Shown here: in pieces, positions 44,647-53,899 of the stretch
Position numbering within the stretch: position 1 is the stretch's first letter
Layout of the letters: each line of letters begins with the position of its first letter
DNA from: Rhizobium anhuiense
GTDB taxonomy: Bacteria > Pseudomonadota > Alphaproteobacteria > Rhizobiales > Rhizobiaceae
Length of the DNA stretch: 64,000 nt
Direction of reading: 5' to 3'
Assembly: GCF_003985145.1 (NCBI RefSeq)
Contig: NZ_ML133536.1
Location: forward strand, 1 to 64,000
Notes under the pieces: generated by a model
What the model saw: the letters and a program-made list of their open reading frames with translations, nothing else
Told to the model about the DNA's origin: nothing
The model's database searches: none
Translations under genes and position numbers: made by a program

Positions 44647-45234
44647 CTAGGCTGACGCGGCGGCGAGCGCCGGGCGGTTTGCATGAGCGCGCGCGGCAGC
44701 GGTGTGATCAGAGAGCGGCAGCACCTGAGCGAGTTCTGAAACGGCGCGCTCGATACGCTCTTGAACCACAGGACTGGCGATCTCATAATCCGTGAAATCG
44801 GTTTCGGTAGCGTAGATCGACGTCGGCAGTGTCAGGGCGTTGAAGAAGCCGAATAGCGGGCGCAACTGATGTTCGGTCATCAAACCGTGCAGCGGTGTGC
44901 CACCTGTGGCAGCCAGAATGACCCGCTTTCCGGTCAGTGCGCGGTAGTCAACAAGGTCGAAGAGATGCTTGAGAGCGCCGGTATACGATGCCCGGTAGAC
45001 CGGCGACCCGACAACAAGGACATCAGCCGCCTCGACGGCGTCGATAATCGCCCGCCCCTCGGCATCCAACTGGTCCGATCGAAGCGCCTTGAAGAGAATG
45101 GGGGCAGCGTCAACCAGTTCTATGGTTTGCCCATCGAGACCCAGCTTCGATGTGGCTGCCGACACAAGTGCTTCCACAAGGGAGGCAGTTCGCGATGGTC
45201 GTTTTACATTTCCCGCAAGACCCAGAATTTTCAT
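44647..45234 (-). CDS. MsuE-like NADH-dependent FMN reductase
   Basis: 195 residues of the flavodoxin-like NADPH/NADH-FMN reductase family, with LGLAGNVKRPSRTASLVEAL at the phosphate-binding start, VVGSPVYRASYTGALKHLFDLVDY, and VILAATGGTPLHGLM. These match MsuE-type reductases that feed reduced FMN to sulfonate or sulfone monooxygenases. It is the first gene of the organosulfur operon, 22 bases before sfnG. Its upstream region (45235-45330) is AT-rich, but I found no clear -24/-12 element. Confidence 0.87.
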   Translation of the reverse strand: MKILGLAGNVKRPSRTASLVEALVSAATSKLGLDGQTIELVDAAPILFKALRSDQLDAEGRAIIDAVEAADVLVVGSPVYRASYTGALKHLFDLVDYRALTGKRVILAATGGTPLHGLMTEHQLRPLFGFFNALTLPTSIYATETDFTDYEIASPVVQERIERAVSELAQVLPLSDHTAAARAHANRPALAAASA

Positions 45235-45682
45235 GTCGGCGACATCCTTTTGCGACCGTAATTCTATATTTTTAATGGACTAATGATAACGACACGATGC
45301 CAATATTTCTCCCTATTGTAGATTGCCATCCTGAAATCGCGCCCAATGGGCGGAATAAAAACTTCAGTTTGGCGTTCTATGTGGCGCAGCAAACTGCACG
45401 CCACGGCGAGGGCGAACAACTCTCTATGGCCAAATGGGTTGCGCTGGTGCTGAAGCGAAATGGAGCTCGCGCAACGATCGGGAAGCATATTTTCGTCTCG
45501 CCATGGAGGGAAGAATGCGAAATTTGCAAAGGTCCGACCTGCTACAGCAGTTACTTAGCGACCAGCAACGGTGTCTAAACTAAAGAGGAGCCCGTTCGAT
45601 CGTGCTCGAAACGCTATCGATTCATAGCGCGAATCAAATTGACCGCATAAGCGGAACTCAAGCAGCAAACAAGCAGGGCACC

Positions 45683-45901
45683 ATGACATCTTACCTCACA
45701 AGGCAGAAGCATGCTAAGGAAAGGCTAGGCGCAGCGCTTCAAAAAATGAATGACGCCATCCGCGACGTACACAAATCCGGCATTGATGTCGATATCAGTA
45801 CCCTCACGATACACACGCCGCGTGGCCCGATGGTTCAAGTCGACCTTAAGACGTTCCGCGCATATGACGCGCCCCCAGTGTTGCGATTGGTGGAAGAATA
45901 A
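45683..45901 (+). CDS. Small hypothetical protein
   Basis: 72 residues beginning MTSYLTRQKHAKERLGAALQKMNDAIRDVHKSGIDVD in sections; a charged helix followed by a short beta-rich tail (LTIHTPRGPMVQVDLKTFRAY). The frame also opens at GTG 45602. It looks coding by composition, but I cannot assign a family. It stands alone between the organosulfur operon and decayed DNA. Confidence 0.5.
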   Translation: MTSYLTRQKHAKERLGAALQKMNDAIRDVHKSGIDVDISTLTIHTPRGPMVQVDLKTFRAYDAPPVLRLVEE

Positions 45902-46893
45902 ATGCGGTCAGATTCGCTCATCGATCACCGTGCCACGATGATCGCGTGCCTGGGTTTCCACCAATCGCAGTCGGCAAGCTGTCTCTACAGCAAGGGTGCG
46001 ACGAATGACTTCAGGCGCTAGCCTTCGCGCCAGCCAATTAGGCGGAAGCGTCCAGCTCGGCTAAGTCTGAAGCCTGGATGGCCCTATAAGCTGTAGGAGC
46101 TTGAAGGGCCTCCCATTAAGCGCCTCCTGTACTCGGTGAGCTGCTGCAGGCCGCTGTGTAGCGACTTCAGCGCGACGCACGTCTCAAACCTTGTCTAAAA
46201 CTCCTAGGGCGGCCGCGGTCCTTCGTATCCTTGACGAGTCAAAATCCGAGCTCTTCTCAAGAGCTGTCAAGTCAGACCATCGCTCGTCCAGCGAAAGCTA
46301 GTCGGATCTACCGCAAGGGGAGCCAGGATGTCATCGTTTCCGACCTTCCGAGAACGCTTTCTCTGCCGGCCGAATATAATGGTGGTCCGAGTAAACTGAC
46401 TTCGGCGTAACCGGTGTTCGTCCCACGCGTTATCCTGTCAGCAATCTGGTGTTCGACTTTCAATACAAGAGCGAAGGAAGTGTCTCCGTCGAGACTGAGA
46501 TTCTTCCAGTAAATTCAACTCATTGGCGATTAGCCCGGTGGTGACGAAATACTCAATCCGACCAACATGTCGGGGTTGTCAGATAGAAGGGGAACTTTTC
46601 GTGCTGCTTGAGGGAGTCATAGCCGTACATTACCACTTCGAGGTTTGGCCATCGCCAACGGGAGATTGTCAGCTCGAACATTTGCGGACTCAAGCAAATC
46701 TTGAACTCCCTTGCGTAATACTATATCGTACCGAGTTGTGTACTCGCCCAACAAAGTATAAACGTAAGCAATGGCGATTGGCTAAATATATCAGAAAATA
46801 TATTATTGTTAAATATTGATCTATGGCGGAGTGCCGTCTAGACCTGCTCAACACGCGGCATGGGACTACCCCGGTCAGCGACGGGAGGCTTAG
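45902..46893. other. Roughly 1 kb without a supported gene
   Basis: I see only short frames. A patch near 46420-46520 reads plausibly protein-like in one frame (VSNLVFDFQYKSEGSVSVETEIL) but is bounded by stops, suggesting a gene fragment. The right part (46700-46820) is AT-rich. Confidence 0.4.
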
Positions 46894-47571
46894 ATGAACC
46901 GACGTGACAAAATGCATCCAAACGAACCCAGGTGTGATAGCCCGGAAATGGGGCTCGTCTTGCTCGATGGCGAACGCGTGCTTGCTCAACGGCGTGGTAT
47001 ACGCTGGCAGCCGGCCGCACGGAACGAGCATCTGGATGCGCTTCGCGAAGTCGCAGATAGCGGAAGATATTATCGGGTTAACCGTCCCGGAGTGACCGGC
47101 ATGGAGCTGAGCCTTGAAATATTGTCGACATTGCAACAACCACCTGCCGAACACGAGGCAAGCATAGGCCTGGACCTAACCAAAGCACATCTCGCCACCA
47201 AACACGAACCGGAACAAATGCATCAGATCACATGGTCTCATTCAAAATCTGAACGTGTCTTTGATTGCGCTGGAGGCGATTCTGACAACGGCGAAGCCAT
47301 CGCTACTGATGGACAAGTCGAGGCTCTCGCGAGCCGCGGCTACATCAAATCCGCCGAAGCCTATAATCAGCTGATTGATAGGAGTAACCGATCACGTCCA
47401 CCGAAGAGCTATCATGCACATGTTGATTTTGAAAACTGTCAGTACATTGATCGCACTTCCAGGCCTTGGAGACACGGGTCGCTTAAAGGCGGCCGCTTGC
47501 GCGTAATACGACGGGCGGTAGACATTGGACCAGCGCGCCATCCCGACGCAGCCTTGTGCCTATGGCATTGA
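46894..47571 (+). pseudogene. Broken DegT/DnrJ/EryC1-family aminotransferase copy
   Basis: The 225-codon frame has, near residues 19-75, a recognisable copy of the N-terminal end of the aminotransferase at 53900-55186: both share the order G-E-x(3)-L/V, a W-x-A-A/P-A-x-N-x-H-L-x-A-L segment, and D-x-GRY-x-RVN-x-P. After that the similarity stops and the rest has no family features, no PLP lysine and many Asp/Ser/His residues. I conclude it is a truncated, frameshifted paralogue. Confidence 0.65.
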
Positions 47572-47776
47572 ACTTAGCGGCAGAATGCGATAGCTGCCAA
47601 TTACGGCCGCGGCTGTAATACAGGTGGTTGATCCCGAATCTGGTTCGGGCGTGAAACGCGGTGCCGGTATTGGAAGGGTCGACTAATTCGACCTTCAATT
47701 CCAAGCGACCGTCCGGTCTCAAAGCAAGAAGCTCCTGTAGGGTCCTTGAAGGATATCGACAGAGGAAAACTATCAA

Positions 47777-48490
47777 ATGCGGTGTTGCAAGAACGCGCCC
47801 CAAGGTCGTGGGGGTGGCTCGAATTTTTCTACTGAACCAGAACCTGCAAAGGCCGATATTGCCTACGATGCTATTCGAAGAATTCTCCACAGTAACGGCC
47901 GTGTGCCGGAGCAACATCTCAGGGAACAGGATCTAGCGTCTAAGCTCGATCTTGGTCGAACACCAGTTCGCGAAGCGCTTCAGCGGCTCGCAGCTGAAGG
48001 GAAGATTCAATACATCCCTCAAAGAGGCTTTTTCACCAGGCCGATGTCGGAAAGAGCTCTGTTAGATGTTTATGTTGTCGGACGTGAAACCCTGATCTCG
48101 GCATTGAATCGAATGCGGCCGCAGGCCCCAGAGAGCTGGACCGTGGCGGATAAATTGTCCTCTGACGAACTTGCCTTAAGGGCAGAAGCGATATTCACTA
48201 AAATCGCGCAAGAAGCATCGAATTGCGAGGCTTGCAAAATCGTCCACCGGTTCTGTTTTTGCACTCACCCTTTACGAATGGAACTAACTGCGTCGGAACT
48301 TCGGCCCGCGTTTGTTGAAAGCCTCGAGAAGCTAATTGACGCAATGTCTGAACTAGGCACGGCAACGACCCTGGTGGAGTCCGCGTTGATGAACCACCTT
48401 GATCTAGAACAGGGTGCCGTCTCAAGGATTGTGCAAGAGGTGAACGAACGTGGATTAACAGGTTTTCCGGGGCCTGCGAAAAGTTTGTGA
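47777..48490 (+). CDS. GntR-family transcriptional regulator
   Basis: 237 residues. The winged helix-turn-helix occupies about 25-90 (IAYDAIRRILHSNGRVPEQHLREQDLASKLDLGRTPVREALQRLAAEGKIQYIPQRGFF), the standard GntR DNA-binding pattern. The C-terminal part, about 130 residues, is helical, as in the FadR subfamily, but poorly conserved and may bind a small acid. The start at ATG 47777 is assumed and the first 20 residues look loose. No obvious target operon is adjacent. Confidence 0.75.
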   Translation: MRCCKNAPQGRGGGSNFSTEPEPAKADIAYDAIRRILHSNGRVPEQHLREQDLASKLDLGRTPVREALQRLAAEGKIQYIPQRGFFTRPMSERALLDVYVVGRETLISALNRMRPQAPESWTVADKLSSDELALRAEAIFTKIAQEASNCEACKIVHRFCFCTHPLRMELTASELRPAFVESLEKLIDAMSELGTATTLVESALMNHLDLEQGAVSRIVQEVNERGLTGFPGPAKSL

Positions 48491-48694
48491 CATTTCAAAC
48501 TGTCATCTCGACGAATGATCCTAGTCAACGAGCCTGAAGAATTTTGTCGAGTGCCGCGCATATCTGCGGCTGCTGCGGGCAATCCAAAAGCCGTCGTCGG
48601 CATCACCTACCAGCATTTTAATTTATGTTGCCAAATCAAAGAGGCTGCCTCCATCCCTTAAGCATCCCAGAATACAGCGCTGGCAGAGCGAAAG

Positions 48695-49453
48695 GTGCTT
48701 GTGTCCTATCGGGCAACGCCCTCCGTAGGTTTCCATTTGCCGCGGCTCGGCCAGGCCAGCTATATTGATCGAGCGACGTTTTCAGCCGAAGTCTCAAAAG
48801 ACATTGTGCCAAAGATCATAACAGACAACGGGATCGACGCTGCGACCTTGAGGACAGAGGTTACGCCGGGCGGGTATCTCCTCAAAACAAATGCATCGCT
48901 TCAGACCGAGGGTGATCTCGATGATGCCGCGGCGGATAGGCTTGCCAGCTCGCTAGGCTACGTCTTGCGCCAATATCGCGTTCTTACCTCTCGCCTCGAC
49001 GACACGACAGGTAAGACAGGCCTTGTTATCGTGCGGTTTCCGCAGGGCAGCCTTAGCGCCACCGTGGCGCAGAGATTCTTCGAGGCAGCGGATGCAACGA
49101 AAAATGGCTTGGGCGGCGGATATAGCGTAGTCGGTGACGAGCAGATCTTCCTCAATGCGACGAATTCCGAAGGAAAACCTTATAGCGGACTCGATGACGC
49201 AAGCTTCCTAGACGGATTGAGGCGCGCAGCCGTATCGTTTGGCAGCCCTAAACCAAGGGTTTCTTCCCTCGGCAATGCGACCGCGCGCTTTATTGCGAAT
49301 GATTGGCAGAGGTCAACAAGAGGCGAGGGCTATCAAACCTTGCTTGGTGGATCGGACGGCGAGTTAGTGAGAAAGCTCGACGAGATCAGCAGGTGTTATG
49401 CATTCCTCCTAGCGAAGACAGCCGACAGCAAGGGCTGGGCCAGAGATGAATAA
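48695..49453 (+). CDS. Unrecognised protein, probably 5'-truncated
   Basis: 252 residues with good coding character (FIANDWQRSTRGEGYQTLLGG, LVIVRFPQGSLSATVAQRFFEAADATKNG). There is no ribosome site before GTG 48695, and the frame stays open 12 codons upstream to a stop with no better start. A signal peptide would be expected for the secreted-like composition but is absent, so the 5' end is likely lost. I do not recognise the family. Confidence 0.5.
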   Translation: MLVSYRATPSVGFHLPRLGQASYIDRATFSAEVSKDIVPKIITDNGIDAATLRTEVTPGGYLLKTNASLQTEGDLDDAAADRLASSLGYVLRQYRVLTSRLDDTTGKTGLVIVRFPQGSLSATVAQRFFEAADATKNGLGGGYSVVGDEQIFLNATNSEGKPYSGLDDASFLDGLRRAAVSFGSPKPRVSSLGNATARFIANDWQRSTRGEGYQTLLGGSDGELVRKLDEISRCYAFLLAKTADSKGWARDE

Positions 49454-49790
49454 GGGCCGGACGAGGACCTACGCTCAAGTCGCTGAGCGAACTCAAAAGG
49501 CTTTCACGAAACGGGGCCCGCTGGCGACACTATTTGAGGATCGCACGCCGGCCACCTGGGGCCGCGCCGGAGAAAATCTCACTGCTGCAATGCTCAGAAA
49601 TTGAGACGGCTTAATCCTGCTAGAGTTCTAGAATATCTTAGCGCGGCGATTTCCACGCTTGAGTGGTCACCATCTTTGCCCAATCTTGTCAGACATTCGG
49701 TTCACAAGCGACCGGGATTGCGGCATCGCGGTAGCTGAAACTGATGCCGTCTGATCGCCGTTGGAACAAATGAGAGTCGTCCAACATTCG
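49454..49790. other. Spacer after the truncated gene
   Basis: About 340 bases between converging genes. I see no gene, repeat or strong terminator in it. Confidence 0.4.
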
Positions 49791-50873
49791 TTATTCAAAG
49801 CGTTCAATATTAGTGCGGATCGCATCACCAGCCACCGATTTTACATTCGACGGAGGATTGCCAGGACGAGCCGTGCCGCAGGGAGTCCTTATCTCGCCGG
49901 AAAGGTACTGGCCGCTGTTGCAGGGCAGCATGTTGACGTCCAGAAAGTCGCTCCTCTTCAGGGAGTTCTGATACGCTACGACTTCTTTCATCGACAAGGG
50001 GTTCGAGAAGATCGTCACTCCCTCAAACCCCGGTAGCGCCTCAATTGGCTCAATCATGGGCGATGTCTGACCGGGCACTGCTGCAGCGCCAATAACCCAT
50101 GGGCCAACCGATCCGAAAATGACGGATTTCGGACGATCGGTTGGCGTGCCAGAGCTGAAAGGAGAATGCGGGAACCCACTGTCGAGCACTGCCTCATCCC
50201 ACTGGTAAGCTGTAAACGCTAGAAAATATGTGTATGGCGCAAAACGGTCCATGCGAACTTTGCCGTCTGGAGTAAAGGTATAGTAAATCCACTCAGTGCC
50301 GGAGAATGCCCCTGTTGGCCCCACGACGTTCATGTCCCAGGGCTTCTGCCACCATGCAGTAGACGCCATGTCGCTTTGAAGCAGGCTTTTCGCGAATGAC
50401 CACTTCTGACCATTCGGATTGGGTGCAGCTCCCAATGCGAATGATAGGTAAGCATCGTTTGAATTAGAACTTAGAAGCGATAAGGCGCTGCCGCCATTAG
50501 GAACAGTATTTTCACGGGTTTTTTCGACCAAAAGGACAGTGAACCCCGTGTCTGGTCTGATCGACGCGCTTTGACTAGTCTCGATTGACGTGCGCGGTGG
50601 AAGGTTGAAGGAAGTCTTGTTGGTATAGAAGTCAAATGCCTGCCTCGTATCTTCGGGCACTGGATAATCCGCTTCTGCCGCCGAGTCGTGTATGTACAGC
50701 TTTGGAAATTCCCCGAAAATGGGCACTACCTTCGGTGTGAGCGTCTGAGATACTTTCTCCGACGCGCTTCTAAGGCAATTGGCTTCATTGGTACATGATG
50801 CCCCTTGCCCTTCTCCAGCGACAAGACAGCCCAGCGCGGAAGACAATAGGAAGATTTTTATTCCATTATTCAT
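49791..50873 (-). CDS. Exported protein, possible LamG/concanavalin-like fold
   Basis: 360 residues with a Sec signal peptide (about 1-24: MNNGIKIFLLSSALGCLVAGEGQGA). The mature part is beta-rich; a phrase near the end (GVTIFSNPLSMKEVVAYQNSLKR) resembles the closing strand and helix of LamG/concanavalin-A-like domains, and FTVLLVEK and SNDAYLSFALG could be lectin-type strands. This is inference from pattern only. AAAGGGA precedes ATG 50873. It follows the exported phosphodiesterase by 35 bases and is probably cotranscribed, so both may act in the periplasm or outside the cell. Confidence 0.7.
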   Translation of the reverse strand: MNNGIKIFLLSSALGCLVAGEGQGASCTNEANCLRSASEKVSQTLTPKVVPIFGEFPKLYIHDSAAEADYPVPEDTRQAFDFYTNKTSFNLPPRTSIETSQSASIRPDTGFTVLLVEKTRENTVPNGGSALSLLSSNSNDAYLSFALGAAPNPNGQKWSFAKSLLQSDMASTAWWQKPWDMNVVGPTGAFSGTEWIYYTFTPDGKVRMDRFAPYTYFLAFTAYQWDEAVLDSGFPHSPFSSGTPTDRPKSVIFGSVGPWVIGAAAVPGQTSPMIEPIEALPGFEGVTIFSNPLSMKEVVAYQNSLKRSDFLDVNMLPCNSGQYLSGEIRTPCGTARPGNPPSNVKSVAGDAIRTNIERFE

Positions 50874-50908
50874 CAAAACATTCCCTTTTTGAATGCGGAG
50901 GTCTTGCT

Positions 50909-52117
50909 CTAGCGAGTGAGTTCGGAGGTGTTGCGGCGCCGTATCTGGCGCAGCATATCGCCGACTACGTCGGGCCAATCAGTGGTGATAAGATTGGTAC
51001 GATTGACGAGCGCCATCTCAGGATCTCCTCGGTAATCTGGTACGATCCCTCGCTGAGCGGTCGATTTCGGATCCGTGTTGTGCTCGAAGCAGCATTTTCC
51101 GGCGCTGTTTGCTACGCCCTCTGGAAAGTAGTTACTTTCATGATAGGTGGCGAAGCCCTGCTGCTGGTCGATATAGTCGAAATATGCCTGCAGACCGTCA
51201 CCTTTATAGAATTGGTTCATTTCAAACTGAATGGAGAACGGCACCACATTCCATTGATCGTAGATTGGATCCTTGTGGGGATCATAGCTGGAATCCTTCA
51301 CATTCTCGTCATCCGGGTTTTCGACGACAATTAGCCCGCCAATGAGGTTGGGGTCGTAGGTTGTCCGATTTAGAATCGTGCCGACATCCGCCGCATCCTT
51401 TGCTTTGAGCTTGAATACAACGGCTTTGCTGAGTTTCGCATTTCCCTTGCTCGCGAGAATGTCAAGGCAGCGTTGCATGAGCTCGATGGGATCAGTAGGG
51501 TCCTGATCATCGACTGCCGCCTTGATATCGACGATCATCACGTACCCATGACCATCATCGGAAACATATTCGGCGAGTAGATCGAGCGCGGCGGAGAATG
51601 TTAGGAACTTCGCCTTTCGCCCTTGTGAATCCGTAAAAACGCGGCCATGTCGGTCCCGTAGATCGGCCTGTCGTAGCTGCGACAAGTTCTGATTATATAA
51701 TAGGCCGCTTCCAGTTGACTCGCGATCAATCCTGTAGTCGTGAGATAGAACGACTTCTTTGTCTGCGGTGAAGCGGGCATCGACCTCCACGCTCTCAATC
51801 TGCGAATTCCAGGCGTCTTGCAAGGCATAGGCTGAATTCTCAGGATAGATCTCCCAGGATCCGCGGTGCGCAGATAGCAGGACCAAGTCGTCATCGGGTT
51901 TCGGCAGCTTGAACATGTTTCTTGTAATCGCACTTACAAGATATGGTGAAGGCTTTACCGGAAGTAGCGCCTCTGCTGCGGCGTAGGATGGAATACCGAA
52001 AGCAAGAAGAGAAGTTAAAGTGAGCGATGCACGCAGATCACGTCGGCCGCCGAGGTAACCGAGACGCGAGGAGCAAAAATTCACAAGCACTGATGCCACA
52101 TTGTTGCTGGTGTCCAT
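50909..52117 (-). CDS. Exported glycerophosphodiester phosphodiesterase-family protein
   Basis: 402 residues. An N-terminal hydrophobic stretch (ASLTLTSLLAFGIPSYAAAEA, about 30-50) is a likely signal peptide. The GDPD domain follows, with catalytic His84-Arg85 in LSAHRGS, Glu93, Glu111 and Asp113 in SVEVDARF, and His126 in LSHD. Such enzymes cleave glycerophosphodiesters to glycerol-3-phosphate and alcohol; a long insert rich in Asp (YDPHKDPIYDQ and later) is unusual and may change the substrate. It is first in a two-gene unit with the exported protein at 49791. Confidence 0.87.
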   Translation of the reverse strand: MDTSNNVASVLVNFCSSRLGYLGGRRDLRASLTLTSLLAFGIPSYAAAEALLPVKPSPYLVSAITRNMFKLPKPDDDLVLLSAHRGSWEIYPENSAYALQDAWNSQIESVEVDARFTADKEVVLSHDYRIDRESTGSGLLYNQNLSQLRQADLRDRHGRVFTDSQGRKAKFLTFSAALDLLAEYVSDDGHGYVMIVDIKAAVDDQDPTDPIELMQRCLDILASKGNAKLSKAVVFKLKAKDAADVGTILNRTTYDPNLIGGLIVVENPDDENVKDSSYDPHKDPIYDQWNVVPFSIQFEMNQFYKGDGLQAYFDYIDQQQGFATYHESNYFPEGVANSAGKCCFEHNTDPKSTAQRGIVPDYRGDPEMALVNRTNLITTDWPDVVGDMLRQIRRRNTSELTR

Positions 52118-52444
52118 AAAGATTCAAAACCTTTCGATGAGAATTTTGGGTAGCTCGCTACTTTGTACGGCTTGTTCGTGCGGCCTTTTGCAACAGCCCA
52201 TCACAGCAAGGCTTGGGGGAGCGAAATCCTGGGGGTGCCCTTAGTGCGAGGAAGTTTTTAGCCGGCCCACTATCGCTGCGATGTGCCGGCAATAACACGC
52301 TCTTCAACATCAAGATGATCCATAAATCGGCTTCCACCCAAGCCGCTGCGTTGCCACGTAGCGCCATCGCGTGCTCAAGCGTTGAGAGAGCTGTCATGAA
52401 AGCAGCTTGGAGCTCCGGCGCAATTATTTCGTCCTAGCGTAGCC
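52118..52444. other. Spacer between GDPD and GNAT genes
   Basis: About 330 bases with short opposing frames but no ribosome sites and no motif I recognise. Probably intergenic or decayed. Confidence 0.4.
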
Positions 52445-52942
52445 TCAGTTGAGAGGAAGCAGGGCTTTCTTCATTAACGCCGCTTCGCCATACGATGTTT
52501 GGACGTGATCAATTGCCCGCCAGCCGCTCTTCTCGTAAAGAAGTTGCGCGTCCTCTGTTGTCAGATAAAGACTCTTGCAACCGAAGCACGATGCTTCGTG
52601 CTCGAGCCGCTCGATCAACAACCTGGCTATTCCTTTTTTGCGGTGAAATGGATGGACAAAAAGCGACTTAAGCCAAGGGGATAGATGAGATTTTCCATCG
52701 AAATCACGATCAGCCAACGTGACCATTCCTACTGGCAACGCGTTTTCGATGGCGACTAGTGTTAGCGGCATCGAGCTTTTTGTTGCCGCTTCAAACTCGC
52801 CTCGCGTTTGTTCGTACGAGCCATTTGATTGACAACCCCATTGTCCGAAAGACCAACTTGCGCAAATGGAAATGAAATTCGGAAATCTTTCTAGGTACTC
52901 GATCGTTACCGGAGTTCCAGCTACCATTGCTTTCTCGGTCAT
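52445..52942 (-). CDS. GNAT-family N-acetyltransferase
   Basis: 165 residues from ATG 52942 (GGAGA upstream). The GNAT acetyl-CoA motif is seen at LFVHPFHRKKGIARLLIERLEHEA and the later LLYEKSGWRAIDH, with VGMVTLADRDF before it. It transfers an acetyl group to an amine. Its position after the HAD phosphatase and aminotransferase genes on the same strand would suit acetylation of an amino-sugar-like product, but the 150-base gap leaves that as inference. Confidence 0.85.
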   Translation of the reverse strand: MTEKAMVAGTPVTIEYLERFPNFISICASWSFGQWGCQSNGSYEQTRGEFEAATKSSMPLTLVAIENALPVGMVTLADRDFDGKSHLSPWLKSLFVHPFHRKKGIARLLIERLEHEASCFGCKSLYLTTEDAQLLYEKSGWRAIDHVQTSYGEAALMKKALLPLN

Positions 52943-53093
52943 AGTGTCTCCATTTTTTGGCGGGCCGAGCAATCGAGTGACGATCGGTCAACTTGAGGTG
53001 AAGCCCCTGCACTAGTGAGCTATCGGACCTCACGATATATCCTGCACGGTGACGCCGCGATTCAAGACGGGTCGCCAGCACGCAACAGCGTGA

Positions 53094-53765
53094 TCACAAA
53101 CCTGCTAAGATTTGTGGCAACGCGGTCATGCGGCTAAACAGCTTAGTGGCACCTGCTTCCATCAGTTTGTCTCCGTGCCCAGGAAGGCAATGCGAAGCAC
53201 CTACGAAGCCAATCACCATCATCCCGGCTGCCACCGCCGCCTGAGTGCCAGCAACGCTGTCTTCAATAACGAGACAACTGCTAGCCGGTGTGTTCATATG
53301 ATCTGCTGCAAACAGAAACAGATCCGGCGCAGGCTTACCACTCGCAACCTGCGAAGCGCTGAAGACATGGGGCCAAAAGTAATCATGTAGGTCCGTGACT
53401 TTAAGCGCCAAGGAAAGCTTTGCAGCATCGCTGTTCGACGCCACGCACTTCTTTAAATTAATGGTCTCCAAGGTTTGCCGAACGCCGCTGATTGCACGCA
53501 GATCGCGAGGGTATCGTTTTGCAACTTCGGCCATCACACATTCATGATGATCCTCCGGTAGGCGTAAGTCGCCCTCGGATTCTATGACTGAATAACTTTG
53601 CTGGTCAGTCATCCCTATGAAGCGATCGTTATACTCTTCAGCCGATATGATGTAGCCGAATTTAGCCAAAGCTTCGATGTGCACCGCAGTTGCAATAAGC
53701 TCACTATCGACGAGAACCCCATCGCAGTCGAAGATCAGTAGTTCCGGACTTTTTGAAAAAGACAT
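53094..53765 (-). CDS. HAD-superfamily phosphatase (CbbY/beta-PGM-like)
   Basis: 223 residues with all four HAD motifs: DCDGVLVDSE (nucleophile and acid Asp near 14-16), SNS, K in GKPAPD, and EDSVAGTQAA. The subfamily includes phosphoglycolate phosphatases, beta-phosphoglucomutases and sugar phosphatases. GAGGA precedes the start. It lies between the GNAT and aminotransferase genes, all on one strand, suggesting dephosphorylation of an intermediate in an amino-sugar route. Confidence 0.88.
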   Translation of the reverse strand: MSFSKSPELLIFDCDGVLVDSELIATAVHIEALAKFGYIISAEEYNDRFIGMTDQQSYSVIESEGDLRLPEDHHECVMAEVAKRYPRDLRAISGVRQTLETINLKKCVASNSDAAKLSLALKVTDLHDYFWPHVFSASQVASGKPAPDLFLFAADHMNTPASSCLVIEDSVAGTQAAVAAGMMVIGFVGASHCLPGHGDKLMEAGATKLFSRMTALPQILAGL

Positions 53766-53899
53766 AAGCAGTCCTCATTATAGAATGACTCTGAGTTTTG
53801 TCCCAGTGCCAGCTTTCAATCTTCCAGGCATTGAGCAGGGTAGGATTGTAGCCGATCGGATGTTGACCATTGCGGCACTGGGAAATTGATGCGCGGTGC

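Noticed and set aside
45297..45578. 93-codon frame upstream of the small hypothetical gene
   Set aside because: No ribosome site, frequent rare residues and no motif; likely chance.
46523..46819. 98-codon frame in AT-rich DNA
   Set aside because: Composition is irregular, with no start signal and no recognisable domain.
52158..52397. 79-codon minus-strand frame in the GDPD-GNAT gap
   Set aside because: No ribosome site or family match; not enough support.
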